64,000 bases of DNA from Haloimpatiens sp042688525 (lineage in GTDB: Bacteria; Bacillota; Clostridia; Clostridiales; Clostridiaceae), in contig NZ_JBHWAB010000001.1 in NCBI RefSeq assembly GCF_042688525.2, positions 1,302,001 through 1,366,000 of the forward strand, read 5' to 3'. The position numbers and the translations under genes are program-made. Numbering within the stretch: position 1 is the first letter of the stretch; each line of letters starts with the position of its first letter. Positions 17,144-27,207 of the stretch are shown here, one piece after another. The notes under the pieces are model-generated. The model did no database searches, was not told where the DNA came from, and saw only the letters and a list, made by a program, of their open reading frames with translations.

Positions 17144-19953
17144 GATTAAAATCTATTTATATAAAAGATTTTGGCATATTTCAAAATGCTGAGATAAAAG
17201 ATATTTCACCAGGATTAATAGTTATTGGTGGTAAAAATAGGGCTGGAAAAACAAGTTTTATGCAAGTTTTAAAACATTTAGGTTATGGTTTTGTAAAAGG
17301 TGAAGATATTCCTGAAGCAAAGATAAAATACGATATTATAGGGGATATTGTATTGAATGATGGAAAAGACTGTAGTTTACATATAGAAGGCTATAAAAAG
17401 CCTCAAGTAATAATAAAAGACAATGATTTAAAAAGTATATCCTCTTTTGATATTTATAATAATTTGGATTTTTTCACTTATAATCAGTTATTTACAATAA
17501 GTTTAAATGAACTAAATCAATTGACAGGTAATAAAGATGAAAAGCTGCAGTCAGTTCTTATGGGGGCAGGATTTAAAGAGATTATATTAATGCCTAAACT
17601 AATAGAAAATTTTAAGAAGGAAGCAAGTAAAATAGGAAGAACTCAAGGAAAACCTAATACAGGTGCGTTTAAAGTTTATAATGAGATAATAAAAGATGGT
17701 AAAAAAGTTAAAAAAGAATGTCTTAGAGAAGTTGATGAGTATGATTATATAGTTAAAAAATATAGAAAAGTACAAGAAGAATTATGTACTTATGAAGAAG
17801 AAATAAAAGATATTCAAGCTGAAATTATTAAATTTGATGTTTTAAAAAATAATTTGGAAGATTATATTGAAGTGAAAAGATTAGAAGAGGAGATAAGAGA
17901 TTATAATATAGAGAAAAGCTATGATGAAAATTATATACAAAAAGTATTAAAGTTGAAAGATGAGTATGAAAATATATTACAAGAGTATGAGAAAACACTA
18001 ATAAATTTTAAAAGAGAAGTAAGTAATAATTTGGAGTATAAAGAAAGGTATATTTCAAATAAAAATATAATAAAAGAAGCTTATAAGAAAATGTTTAAGA
18101 TAGAGGAAAGACTAAAATATTATTTAAATGAAAAAAGTAATTACTTAATTAAAAAAAATGAAATATTAAAGAATATGAAAAGCATAAATGAAAACTGGAA
18201 AGATTTTTCAAATATACGAAGTATTAAATATGGAAATATTGATAAAGGAATTTTAAAAGAAAATCTTAATATATATGTTCAATTTAAAAAGAGTAAAGAG
18301 GATTTGTTGGAAAAAATTGAAGAATTAAAAAGTAAAAAGAATATAATTGAAAGTAAATTACAAGATGAAAAGTTTGAAAAGCAATTTAAAGGATATAAAT
18401 TTTATTTTATAATGAGTTTAATTATTATAGTTGTAGGTATATTGGGTTCATTTATAAATAGTACCATTGGTATAATAATTTCTTTAGGTGGATTGAGTAG
18501 TGTAGTATCCTATTTTTTATATAACAATAATATTAGAAAAGTAATAGATCAAAATAAAAATGATGTTATTCAACAGTTGGATGAACTAGAAATAAAATAT
18601 AATACTTTTAATAGTAGATTGTTTAATGTAAATAAGGATATAGGAAATTTAGAAGATAGTTTTGAAGAGTATAATAAGGGATTAAAAATATATAAAGATA
18701 TACATTATGATTTAATAAAAGAGTATTTAGACAGTGCATTAAATTTTAAAAATACTATAGAAGATATAGAAAAAGAGAATAGAAAATTAACAAGTATAGA
18801 AAATATTTTAATAAAGGATCTTATGCATATAGGAGATTTGGTAAAAAAAATAGAAGATATTAAGATTTCTAAAGAGGGAAATTTAAAAGATTATTTTGAA
18901 ACAGTAAATGATAAAATGGAGAATATAATTTTTAAATTAAACTATGCAGAAGAATTGCAAAAGATTAATATAGTGAAAAGTGAAATAGAGAATAAAATGG
19001 TTGAAGTGTTCAATTTATCACATAGAAATGTAGATTTTACACGATATATTGAAGGTGAAATTCAAAAAATTAAAAAGTATAAAGTACTTAAAGATATGAA
19101 AAATACAAAAATGCAATTAGAAAGTCGTATTTTACAGATTTTCAAATCAGAAAGAATAAAAGATGCTTTTAATATTAATGAAGATGAGAAAAAAAGTTTT
19201 CAAATTTTACAAAGGGCTTATAAAGATATTATTTCTAAAGAAGAAGTGGAACGAGAATATTTTAAATTGTGTGATGAAGAGAATAAAAAACAAAAAATTA
19301 TAGAAAACTTAAAAGAGGAAAGTCAAGAGCTAAAATACAAAATAAATGAAATGAATACATGTGATAATTTAGAAAAAGCTCAAAAGAGTATTGATAATGC
19401 TAGAAAAAGTTTAAAACCACTAGCAGAAAAATATGCAGTTTATTCTGCTTCTGCATTTTTACTTGGAAAAGTTCAAGAAAAGTTATTGAAGGATGTAAAA
19501 CATAATATTTTTAATAAATCAAGCGAGATATTTAATGAAATAACTAGTGGATCATATACAGACATACTTCCTCCTCAGGATTTAAAAACTTTAGATTTCA
19601 AAACTATATGTAGAGATGGACAAGTTAATGATACTGCAAAAGTATTGAGTAGAGGAACAAAGGAACAATTATTTCTTTCAGTAAGGGTTTCTAAAATTAA
19701 AGAAATTAAACCATCACTACCAGTTATTTTTGATGATTGTTTTGTTAATTTTGATGTTAATCACATAAGAAATACAGTAGAAGTCTTAAATAAGTTAAGT
19801 AAAACTCATCAAGTATTTATATTGACATGTCATCCTTATATGGTGGATTTTATAGAAGCTAGTATAAAGAATACACAGTATTGGAAACTTGAAGAAGGAA
19901 AATTTAGTTTATCAAATGGAAGAGGCTTAAGCCAATACTTAATGGGTAACTGA
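17140..19953 (+). CDS. SbcC/Rad50-like AAA ATPase, YhaN type, with central membrane hairpin
   Basis: A 937-residue ABC-type coiled-coil ATPase. Walker A is GGKNRAGKTS at about 31-40. Long coiled coils follow. A hydrophobic pair of segments (FYFIMSLIIIVVGILGSF, then IGIIISLGGLSSVVSYFL) lies at about 425-460. A second coiled-coil block comes next. Near the end are the ABC signature LSRGTKEQ, Walker B (LPVIFDDCF) and TCHPYM. It is the ATPase partner of the overlapping upstream nuclease gene. The membrane hairpin at the tip of the coiled coil is a feature of YhaN-like proteins and is absent from SbcC. It suggests that the complex works at the membrane. A full palindromic element starts 45 bases downstream. 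Confidence 0.85.
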   Translation: MRLKSIYIKDFGIFQNAEIKDISPGLIVIGGKNRAGKTSFMQVLKHLGYGFVKGEDIPEAKIKYDIIGDIVLNDGKDCSLHIEGYKKPQVIIKDNDLKSISSFDIYNNLDFFTYNQLFTISLNELNQLTGNKDEKLQSVLMGAGFKEIILMPKLIENFKKEASKIGRTQGKPNTGAFKVYNEIIKDGKKVKKECLREVDEYDYIVKKYRKVQEELCTYEEEIKDIQAEIIKFDVLKNNLEDYIEVKRLEEEIRDYNIEKSYDENYIQKVLKLKDEYENILQEYEKTLINFKREVSNNLEYKERYISNKNIIKEAYKKMFKIEERLKYYLNEKSNYLIKKNEILKNMKSINENWKDFSNIRSIKYGNIDKGILKENLNIYVQFKKSKEDLLEKIEELKSKKNIIESKLQDEKFEKQFKGYKFYFIMSLIIIVVGILGSFINSTIGIIISLGGLSSVVSYFLYNNNIRKVIDQNKNDVIQQLDELEIKYNTFNSRLFNVNKDIGNLEDSFEEYNKGLKIYKDIHYDLIKEYLDSALNFKNTIEDIEKENRKLTSIENILIKDLMHIGDLVKKIEDIKISKEGNLKDYFETVNDKMENIIFKLNYAEELQKINIVKSEIENKMVEVFNLSHRNVDFTRYIEGEIQKIKKYKVLKDMKNTKMQLESRILQIFKSERIKDAFNINEDEKKSFQILQRAYKDIISKEEVEREYFKLCDEENKKQKIIENLKEESQELKYKINEMNTCDNLEKAQKSIDNARKSLKPLAEKYAVYSASAFLLGKVQEKLLKDVKHNIFNKSSEIFNEITSGSYTDILPPQDLKTLDFKTICRDGQVNDTAKVLSRGTKEQLFLSVRVSKIKEIKPSLPVIFDDCFVNFDVNHIRNTVEVLNKLSKTHQVFILTCHPYMVDFIEASIKNTQYWKLEEGKFSLSNGRGLSQYLMGN

Positions 19954-19997
19954 AACACCTTTCAGTCTTTGCCGTAAGGGTGCGCAGCCAGTAAATC

Positions 19998-20253
19998 TCA
20001 ACTTTCGCAGGTGAAAAACAGCCGCTACGGGAAATGATATCTTGCTTAGAAGACTTTCACTTCAGTAACAAGTTCTAAGCTTTACTCATATTGAAAAAAG
20101 ATTTTTTAATTAATATTCCGTAGGAATTAGTAATTAAAAAATAACTTTTTTCAAATTCGTAAAGCTAAGAACTTGTAAACTTTGTTCAAATGTTTCTTAC
20201 GCAATATATCATTTCCCTTCGCTAAGCAGTATTTTTTTTATTGGGAAAGTTGA
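19998..20253 (+). repeat. Full palindromic element, copy 2
   Basis: A 256-bp near-copy of 6738-6992 in the same orientation. The left end is TCAACTTTCGCAG; the right end reads TGGGAAAGTTGA. The central loop around TTCCGTAGGAAT is retained. It is preceded by GCGCAGCCAGTAAAT, which resembles sequence before the copy at 9842. Confidence 0.9.
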
Positions 20254-20440
20254 ATTACTAATTATTTGTTAAAATGGTTTTTACGTAATAGATCATTTAT
20301 TTACGTTAGCAGTTACTTTTATGTTGTGAAAGTTGAATTGTGAGAAAATAACTTTTTTCAAATTCGTAAGGTTAAGAGCACGTAAATGTCGTTCAAAGAT
20401 TATTGTTCTTATACAATTTTTATTTACTAGCAAAGAACTA
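20254..20440 (+). repeat. Two decayed right-arm fragments of the palindromic element
   Basis: 20254-20336 repeats the right arm in decayed form and ends in GTGAAAGTTGA. 20345-20440 resumes at ACTTTTTTCAAATTCGTAA and again runs into decayed right-arm sequence. Successive insertion or duplication at one spot is the simplest reading. The remaining bases to 20540 hold only the next gene's leader. Confidence 0.65.
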
Positions 20441-20540
20441 ATACTTGTTTAGTTATATACATTATATCAAAACCAATGTTATAATTGGATACAATTGTAA
20501 AATGTTCAAGGGATTACTTGTGTTTTAAGGGGGATTAACA

Positions 20541-21005
20541 ATGAACAGAACTGAAATATTAAGAAAGTATATTGATGAAATACTCTTAAATATGACAGAT
20601 GTTGAAGAACGAAGATGTGCTTATTTGCATTTATATGGAGTTGCTCAATTTTGTGCATTAATTGCACTAAAACGTGGGAAAAATGCTGAACTTGCAACAA
20701 TGTCGGGTATGCTTCATGACATATATTCGTATGCTAAAATGGACTCAAAAGACCATGCACATAGAGGTGCTATCTTAGCAAGGAAAATATTAGAATCATT
20801 ACATATAACAAATGCAGATGAGACTAAAATGATTTGTTGTGCTATTTATAATCATAGTGAAAAAGAAATGGTACATTCTGAATTTGATGAAATTTTAAAA
20901 GATGCAGATGTTTTTCAGCATTGTTTGTATAATACTACATTTGAAATTAAAGCACATGAAAAAAGCAGATACGAAAAACTTAAACTTGAATTTGGCATTG
21001 CATAG
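20541..21005 (+). CDS. HD-domain hydrolase
   Basis: A 154-residue protein of the HD phosphohydrolase superfamily. The metal-binding residues are His30 (HLYGVAQFC), His-Asp in GMLHDIYSY at about 58-59, then AIYNHSEKE at about 108 and LKDADVFQH near 130. Such small HD proteins act on nucleotides or other phosphorylated small molecules, but nothing here shows the substrate. The start is supported by AAGGGGG nine bases before ATG. It is a single gene with its own terminator, next to a cluster of repeat fragments. Confidence 0.75.
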   Translation: MNRTEILRKYIDEILLNMTDVEERRCAYLHLYGVAQFCALIALKRGKNAELATMSGMLHDIYSYAKMDSKDHAHRGAILARKILESLHITNADETKMICCAIYNHSEKEMVHSEFDEILKDADVFQHCLYNTTFEIKAHEKSRYEKLKLEFGIA

Positions 21006-21052
21006 AATTAAAACTAAAATTATCAATTGTTGTTGTATTTAAATTTAATATT

Positions 21053-21100
21053 AACACCTTACTATCAGATGTATAAAATTTGAAGGTAAGGTGTTTTTTT
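21053..21100 (+). terminator. Terminator after the HD hydrolase
   Basis: AACACCTTAC (21053-21062) and GTAAGGTGTT (21086-21095) form a stem with a 23-base loop, followed by a T tract. Confidence 0.8.
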
Positions 21101-21221
21101 ATTTAACTATAAAATATGACAAATATTTTATAATTTACTAATTTAATTTAAAAAATGGAATATATTATGATATAATTATATAAAGAAAATTGTTAAAAAT
21201 AGTAATTATTTAGGGGATAGT

Positions 21222-22988
21222 TTGAAAGGGATGTATAGTACTATGAAATTACGACTAAAAGAATATATAAATTTATTTTCAAAGTATTTAAAATCACAGA
21301 AACTTAGTGTGATATTACTTGTATTAGTTTTAGCAGTAAGCATTGGACTCCAATTAATAAATCCACAAATTACACGTTATTTTATAGATGCAGCTAAGGA
21401 GGGAGCTTTAGCTAAAAATTTAACTATTGCTGCAATTATGTACATTGGAGTAGCAATTGTTAGGCAGGTGTTTAATATTATTTTTACTTATTTAGGTGAA
21501 AATATTGCATGGAAGGTTACTAATGATTTAAGGATAGATTTAATTGAGCATTGCATAAATTTAGATATGTCATTTCATAAAGCACATAAACCTGGTGAGC
21601 TTATAGAAAGGGTGGACGGTGATGTATCGCAATTGTTTGGTCTGTTTTCAAATATTATTTTAAATATAATAAGCAATTTTTTACTTCTTGTAGGTATACT
21701 TCTAGTACTTCTTAGAGAAGATTGGAGAATTAGTTTAGGTTTAACCCTGTTCTCTATAATTGCTATGTATTTTCTATGGTATGTAAAATCAAAGACTCAA
21801 GATTATTGGGTAAAAGCTAGTGAAATAAATGCTGAATTTTATGGATTTTTAGGAGAACACATTTCAAGCACTGAGGATATTGCTTCAAGTGGCGCTAAAA
21901 ATTATGTTATGAATAAATTTTATAAAATTATAAGAAAAATGTTTCCAATAATTAAAAAGGCAAATTTAACTTGGGCAAGTATGTGGTCAGCTACTTTGAT
22001 AATATTTGCAGTTGGAAATATTATTGCTTTTACTTTATCGTCATATTTATATAAAAAGGGGTTAATTTCAGTTGGAACTGTGTATTTAATTTTTAATTAC
22101 ACTGAACTTTTAAGACGACCAATTGAAGAAATTAGAGTTAATCTTCAAGAATTACAGGTATCAGGAGCTAGTATTATAAGGGTAAAGGAATTATTTGATA
22201 TTAAATCAAAGATGAAAGATGGGACAAGCAATACATCTTTATCCAAACCATTATCAGTGAAGTTTAACAAGGTTGATTTTGAATATGAGAAAGGTGTAAA
22301 AGTATTACAAAACATTTCACTAAATGTAAAGTCAGGTAGAGTACTTGGAATATTAGGGCATACAGGTAGTGGGAAAACCACTTTGGCACGTCTTCTTGTA
22401 AGGCTATATGATGTGAATAGCGGAGAGATTTTATTAAATGAAAAAAATATAGCAGATATTTCTTCAGAGGAGTTATCAAAGAATATAGATTATGTAACAC
22501 AAAATGTACAACTTTTTAGTTCTACGGTTAGGGATAATATAACTTTGTTTAATAATGATATTAAAGACGAAATTATTTTAAATATAATAGAGAATTTAGG
22601 ATTAGGAGAATGGTATGATAATATTCCAAATGGGTTAGATACTATTATAGAAACAGGTGGCGGAAATTTATCAGCAGGTGAAGCTCAATTACTTGCTTTT
22701 GTCAGAGTATTTCTTAGAAATCCTGGATTGATTATACTAGATGAAGCAACTTCAAGAATAGATCCTGTAACTGAACAATTAATTGAAAGTGCATTAAATA
22801 AACTTCTTAAAAATAGGACATGCATTATAATAGCTCACAGACTTTGTACTCTTGAGAGAGCAGATGATATTTTAGTTCTTGAAAATGGAAATATAGTAGA
22901 ATGTGGGGAAAGAGAAGAACTTTTAAATAATGACGAGTCTAAATATTATAACTTGCTGCAACATAATATTGAGGAGGTGCTTGTTTAA
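21222..22988 (+). CDS. ABC exporter half-transporter, subunit 1 (competent ATPase site)
   Basis: A 588-residue type IV ABC half-transporter: six transmembrane segments in about 1-310, then the ATPase domain. Walker A is GHTGSGKTT at about 375. The signature is LSAGE rather than LSGGQ at about 481. Walker B LIILDEATS keeps the catalytic glutamate. A switch histidine is in IAHRL. It overlaps the second subunit by one base (TAATG), so a heterodimer is likely. Start choice is uncertain: TTG 21222 has AGGGGA close upstream, and in-frame ATG codons at 21231 and 21243 are alternatives. The substrate is unknown; drugs, lipids or peptides are all possible for this family. Confidence 0.88.
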   Translation: MKGMYSTMKLRLKEYINLFSKYLKSQKLSVILLVLVLAVSIGLQLINPQITRYFIDAAKEGALAKNLTIAAIMYIGVAIVRQVFNIIFTYLGENIAWKVTNDLRIDLIEHCINLDMSFHKAHKPGELIERVDGDVSQLFGLFSNIILNIISNFLLLVGILLVLLREDWRISLGLTLFSIIAMYFLWYVKSKTQDYWVKASEINAEFYGFLGEHISSTEDIASSGAKNYVMNKFYKIIRKMFPIIKKANLTWASMWSATLIIFAVGNIIAFTLSSYLYKKGLISVGTVYLIFNYTELLRRPIEEIRVNLQELQVSGASIIRVKELFDIKSKMKDGTSNTSLSKPLSVKFNKVDFEYEKGVKVLQNISLNVKSGRVLGILGHTGSGKTTLARLLVRLYDVNSGEILLNEKNIADISSEELSKNIDYVTQNVQLFSSTVRDNITLFNNDIKDEIILNIIENLGLGEWYDNIPNGLDTIIETGGGNLSAGEAQLLAFVRVFLRNPGLIILDEATSRIDPVTEQLIESALNKLLKNRTCIIIAHRLCTLERADDILVLENGNIVECGEREELLNNDESKYYNLLQHNIEEVLV

Positions 22989-24760
22989 TGAAAGGGAATT
23001 CAAAGGATATGAAAACAAGCCATTGTTATTGGCAGTTAATAAAATACAAACCATGGTTATATTTATTTATTGTTATATTGTGGATAGTAACTCATATGAT
23101 GACATTAGTTAATGGCTTTATTATAAAGGAGTTCTTTGATATTATTAGTGGAAAGTCATTTTTAAATATTGGTATAAGTGGTTTGATACTTTTGATAATA
23201 ATATCTACATTATTGTTGATTTTAACAATTCAATTAAATTTTAGAAGAGAGACATTGCATAAATTTTCAATTAGTACACTACTTAGACGAAATATGTTGG
23301 ATTCCATTTTAAAAAAAGCTGGTGCAAAGGCGCTACAAACATCTATTGGTGAAGCTATAAATTCTTTTAGGGATGATGTACAACAAGTTGAAACTTCTAT
23401 AGGTTGGTTGTCTTGGCTTATAGGTCAAATTACATTTTCTATTTTTTCAATTATAATTTTGTTAAAAATAAATGCAAAAATAACATTATTAGTTTTTGTC
23501 CCTGTAATAGCTGTAAGAATGTTAGGTGAAAAGTTACAAAAAAGAATTGAAAAAAATAGAGAGCACTCAAGACAGGCAACAGCCGATGTAACTGGAGCGG
23601 TTGGAGAAATATTTGAATCTGTACTGGCAATTAAGGTTTCAGGATCACAAAAATATATAGTTAATAATTTAAAGAAGTTAAACGAAAAAAGACATCATTT
23701 AATGATTAAAGATTCTTTTTTAACTCAACTAGTTAATTCAATATATAGTAATGCTGTAAATTTAGGAATAGGATTAATTCTGTTACTAGCTGGGCAGGCT
23801 ATGAGAGATGGAAGTTTTTCTGTAGGGGATTTTGCATTATTTGTATATTATTTGAGTTTTGTTACTGATAGTATAGAATCTTTTGGGAATTTTCTTATAA
23901 ATTATAAGCAGACAGGAATATCTTTTAAACGTATGACAAACTTAATTCAAAGTGAAAACAGTAATGAGATAATAAAACATAAGCCAATTTATTTAAAAGA
24001 AAAGGATATTAATGAACATAATGAAATTAATATGGATTTTAAACATAAGAGTTTAAATACCTTACAGGTAAAAGGATTAAACTATTGCTATGAAAATTCA
24101 GAAAAAGGAATAAATAATATAAACTTTACTTTAAATAAAGGAGAAATTACAGTTATTTCTGGTCGCACAGGGTCAGGAAAAACTACATTATTGAAAACAT
24201 TACTTGGACTTTTATCAGCAGATTCTGGTGAAGTGTACTGGAATGGAGAGATAGTTAAAATGCCAAAAAACTTTTTTATTCCACCAATATGTGCGTATAC
24301 CTCTCAGGTTCCTAACCTGTTTAGTGACACAGTACGAAATAATATATTGCTTGGAATTTCAGAAGAATCGGTAGATTTAAAGGGAGCGATAAATTCAGCT
24401 GTTCTTGAAAAAGATATTGAACAATTTGAGAATGGTTTAGACACAGTAATAGGCCCTAAGGGAGTAAAATTATCAGGAGGACAAGTACAAAGAGTCGCTG
24501 CAGCTCGTATGTTTGTAAGAAATGGACAATTAATTGTTTTTGATGATATTTCAAGTGCTCTTGATATAGAAACAGAAAAAAAACTTTGGACAAGACTTTT
24601 TACAGAAAACAAACCAACCTGTATAATTGTATCTAACAGAAGATTTGCTTTAGAGCAAGCTGATAATATTATATTAATGAAAGATGGTACCATTGAATCT
24701 AAAGGAAAATTAAATGATTTATTAAAAAGTTCCAGAGAAATGCAGCAAATTTGGGGTTAA
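22988..24760 (+). CDS. ABC exporter half-transporter, subunit 2 (degenerate ATPase site)
   Basis: A 590-residue half-transporter with six membrane segments followed by an ATPase domain. Walker A is SGRTGSGKTT at about 390, and the signature is a proper LSGGQ at about 495. Walker B reads LIVFDDISS, with Asp in place of the catalytic Glu. The switch position is VSNRR instead of a histidine. These changes match the degenerate subunit of heterodimeric exporters such as TM287/288 or BmrCD. One site binds ATP for regulation and the other, in the partner, hydrolyses it. A deleted inverted copy of the palindromic element follows the stop codon. Confidence 0.88.
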   Translation: MKGNSKDMKTSHCYWQLIKYKPWLYLFIVILWIVTHMMTLVNGFIIKEFFDIISGKSFLNIGISGLILLIIISTLLLILTIQLNFRRETLHKFSISTLLRRNMLDSILKKAGAKALQTSIGEAINSFRDDVQQVETSIGWLSWLIGQITFSIFSIIILLKINAKITLLVFVPVIAVRMLGEKLQKRIEKNREHSRQATADVTGAVGEIFESVLAIKVSGSQKYIVNNLKKLNEKRHHLMIKDSFLTQLVNSIYSNAVNLGIGLILLLAGQAMRDGSFSVGDFALFVYYLSFVTDSIESFGNFLINYKQTGISFKRMTNLIQSENSNEIIKHKPIYLKEKDINEHNEINMDFKHKSLNTLQVKGLNYCYENSEKGINNINFTLNKGEITVISGRTGSGKTTLLKTLLGLLSADSGEVYWNGEIVKMPKNFFIPPICAYTSQVPNLFSDTVRNNILLGISEESVDLKGAINSAVLEKDIEQFENGLDTVIGPKGVKLSGGQVQRVAAARMFVRNGQLIVFDDISSALDIETEKKLWTRLFTENKPTCIIVSNRRFALEQADNIILMKDGTIESKGKLNDLLKSSREMQQIWG

Positions 24761-24887
24761 AAAAATACTGGTTAGCGAAGGAAAATGATATATTGCGTAA
24801 GAAACATTTGAACTTGTTACTGAAGTGAAAGGTTTCTAAGCAATGTATCATTTCCCGTAGCGACCACTTTTCACCTGTGAAAGTTGA
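24761..24887 (-). repeat. Palindromic element with internal deletion
   Basis: Inverted relative to 6738. Both outer arms are present (AATACTGGTTAGCGAAG and CACCTGTGAAAGTTGA), but the central 130 bases are missing. The join is AACATTTGAAC / TTGTTACTGAAG. The element abuts both the ABC stop codon and the hypF stop codon. Confidence 0.82.
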
Positions 24888-24888
24888 A

Positions 24889-27207
24889 TTAACCATTAAT
24901 ATTTTCGTTAGCAATAATAATTTGGCCTAGAGAAATACCTCCATCATTTGTTGGTATGTCTTTATGAGTATATACATTAAAACCATTGTTTTGAAGTTCT
25001 TTAGTTAAATTTGTTAATAGGTAAGCATTTTGAAAAACACCACCACTTAAAGCAATAGAATTTATTTTTGTATCATGCCTTAAAATTTCACACATCTTTA
25101 TTGAAAAGTTAATTATGGTATTATGAAATTTAAGAGACATTACATCTTTAGGTACGTTATTGAATTTATCTATAAGAATTTCTTCAATAATTTTATAAGG
25201 TTCAATTATGTAATTATCACATATTTTTATTGAAAAATCATATGAAAGATCTTTATTAAATTTATTATTTTGATGTGAGTTGATTATATTTTCCAATTCA
25301 ATAGATGCTTGACCTTCGTAACTTATAATTTGTCGTATTCCTATTATGCTTGATGCTGCATCAAAAAATCTTCCTATGCTTGAAGTTGAAACACAATTAA
25401 TGTTATTTTTTATTATTTTAGTAAGTAATATACCTTTTTTATTGTAAAGTTTATAGATTAAATCTTCTAAGTTTTTAAACTCTATAGAAGTTTTTTTATT
25501 TAAAGTTTCTATAAAGTTAGGATTTGATTTTAAAGTAAAAAATATATAGGATACAGCCATTTTCCAAGGTTCTTTTACAGCACTGTCTCCACCAGGCAAA
25601 CTTACATAAGCTAAATGAGCAAGTCTTTTAAAGTTTTTGTATGTACATAGTAGGAATTCTCCACCCCATATTTTATCATCAGATCCATAACCAGTACCAT
25701 CATAAGCAATGCCTAATACTTTTTCTTTAATTTTATTTTCAGCCATACAGCTAACTATGTGAGCATGATGATGTTGAATAGGGATTTGGGGTAGATTATA
25801 TTGCTTTGCATATTTAGTAGAAGTATATTTTGGATGCATATCATAGGCTACATATTTTGGATCAAATGAAAAAATATTTTTAAAATGTTCTACGTTTCTC
25901 TTATAATGATTTATAGTTTCTAAGTTTTCTAAATCTCCATTATACTGACTTAAAAATAAAAAATTTTCTTTAGATATACAAAATGTATTTTTCATATTTG
26001 GACCACAAGCTAAAATGTTTTTTATATTAGTAATATTTAAAGGTTGAGGTACGTAACCTCTGGCTCTTCTTATGATTCTTATTTTATTATTAATAACTTT
26101 TACCACAGAGTCATCTACAGGAATATATATGTCTCTATTATGAAGTAAAAAGTAATCAACTAAGTTACTTAAATTGTTTAGAGCATTTTCATTTTTATAT
26201 TCTAGTGGAAGACCACTTACATTAGCACTTGTCATAATTAGTGTTTTTATATTATCTTCAAATAAAAGTTCATGAAGGGGAGTGTAAGGAAGCATAACTC
26301 CTAGTGTTGTTTGTTTAGGTGCTATGTTTTGTGGCAAATCGTATTCTTTTTTTCTATGTAGTAATACAATAGGCTTTTGTATGCCAGTTAATAAATCTTT
26401 TTCCTTATCATTGACATAACAATATTTTTCTACTGTTTGTATATCTTTGATCATTACTGCAAAAGGTTTGTCAGGTCTAATTTTTCTCTTCCTTAAAAGT
26501 TCTACGGATTGTTCATTTGAAGCATCACATACTAAGTGAAAGCCGCAAAGACCTTTAATTGCAAATATTTTACCTTCCTTTAGTGAGTTTATTGCATATT
26601 TAATAGGATTTTTACATTGAATTTTTTTACCTTTATTATCAGTAACCCATACTCTTGGACCACAAGTGCTGCATGCATTTGGTTGAGCATGAAATCTTCT
26701 ATTGCATGGGTTAGTATATTCTTCAAAACAAGTATTACACATTTTGAATTTTTTCATAGTAGTTTTGTCTCTATCATATGGGATGGATTTTATTATAGAA
26801 AATCTTGGACCACAATTTGTGCAATTTGTAAAAGGATATCTATATCTGCGATTGTTGGGGTCTTTAATATCCTTTATACATTCACTGCAGGTAGCTATAT
26901 CTGGAGAAATTAAAGTAATATTATTTTTGCTTTTTTTACTTTCTTTTATATTAAAAGTTTTATAATTCATAAATTTTTTTTCGGTTATGAGTATATTTTC
27001 TATTTTTGATAATGGTGGCGGTGATGTTTTTAAAGTATTTAAAAAAGAAGATAAGTTATCATTACTTCCTTCTATATCTATATAAACACCTTCAGAATTA
27101 TTATTTACCCAACCTTTTAGATTTAAAGAACAGGCTAAATTGTATACGAAAGGTCTAAAACCAACTCCTTGAACTATTCCATTAATTTTTATAAATAACC
27201 TTTGCAT
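24889..27207 (-). CDS. hypF: Carbamoyltransferase HypF ([NiFe]-hydrogenase maturation)
   Basis: A 772-residue protein that makes the thiocarbamate precursor of the cyanide ligands of [NiFe] hydrogenase. Domains in order: acylphosphatase (GIVQGVGFRPFVYNLA) at 1-90; two C-x2-C zinc-finger pairs (CSEC, CTNCGPRFS, CNTC, CSTCGP) at about 105-190; YrdC-like domain (FAIKGLCGFHLVCDA) at about 205-385; Kae1-like domain with HHHAH and YDGTGYG at about 395-772. The ribosome site is AAAGGAG. No other hyp gene or hydrogenase structural gene is in the window, so it is separated from its usual partners. Confidence 0.93.
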   Translation of the reverse strand: MQRLFIKINGIVQGVGFRPFVYNLACSLNLKGWVNNNSEGVYIDIEGSNDNLSSFLNTLKTSPPPLSKIENILITEKKFMNYKTFNIKESKKSKNNITLISPDIATCSECIKDIKDPNNRRYRYPFTNCTNCGPRFSIIKSIPYDRDKTTMKKFKMCNTCFEEYTNPCNRRFHAQPNACSTCGPRVWVTDNKGKKIQCKNPIKYAINSLKEGKIFAIKGLCGFHLVCDASNEQSVELLRKRKIRPDKPFAVMIKDIQTVEKYCYVNDKEKDLLTGIQKPIVLLHRKKEYDLPQNIAPKQTTLGVMLPYTPLHELLFEDNIKTLIMTSANVSGLPLEYKNENALNNLSNLVDYFLLHNRDIYIPVDDSVVKVINNKIRIIRRARGYVPQPLNITNIKNILACGPNMKNTFCISKENFLFLSQYNGDLENLETINHYKRNVEHFKNIFSFDPKYVAYDMHPKYTSTKYAKQYNLPQIPIQHHHAHIVSCMAENKIKEKVLGIAYDGTGYGSDDKIWGGEFLLCTYKNFKRLAHLAYVSLPGGDSAVKEPWKMAVSYIFFTLKSNPNFIETLNKKTSIEFKNLEDLIYKLYNKKGILLTKIIKNNINCVSTSSIGRFFDAASSIIGIRQIISYEGQASIELENIINSHQNNKFNKDLSYDFSIKICDNYIIEPYKIIEEILIDKFNNVPKDVMSLKFHNTIINFSIKMCEILRHDTKINSIALSGGVFQNAYLLTNLTKELQNNGFNVYTHKDIPTNDGGISLGQIIIANENING

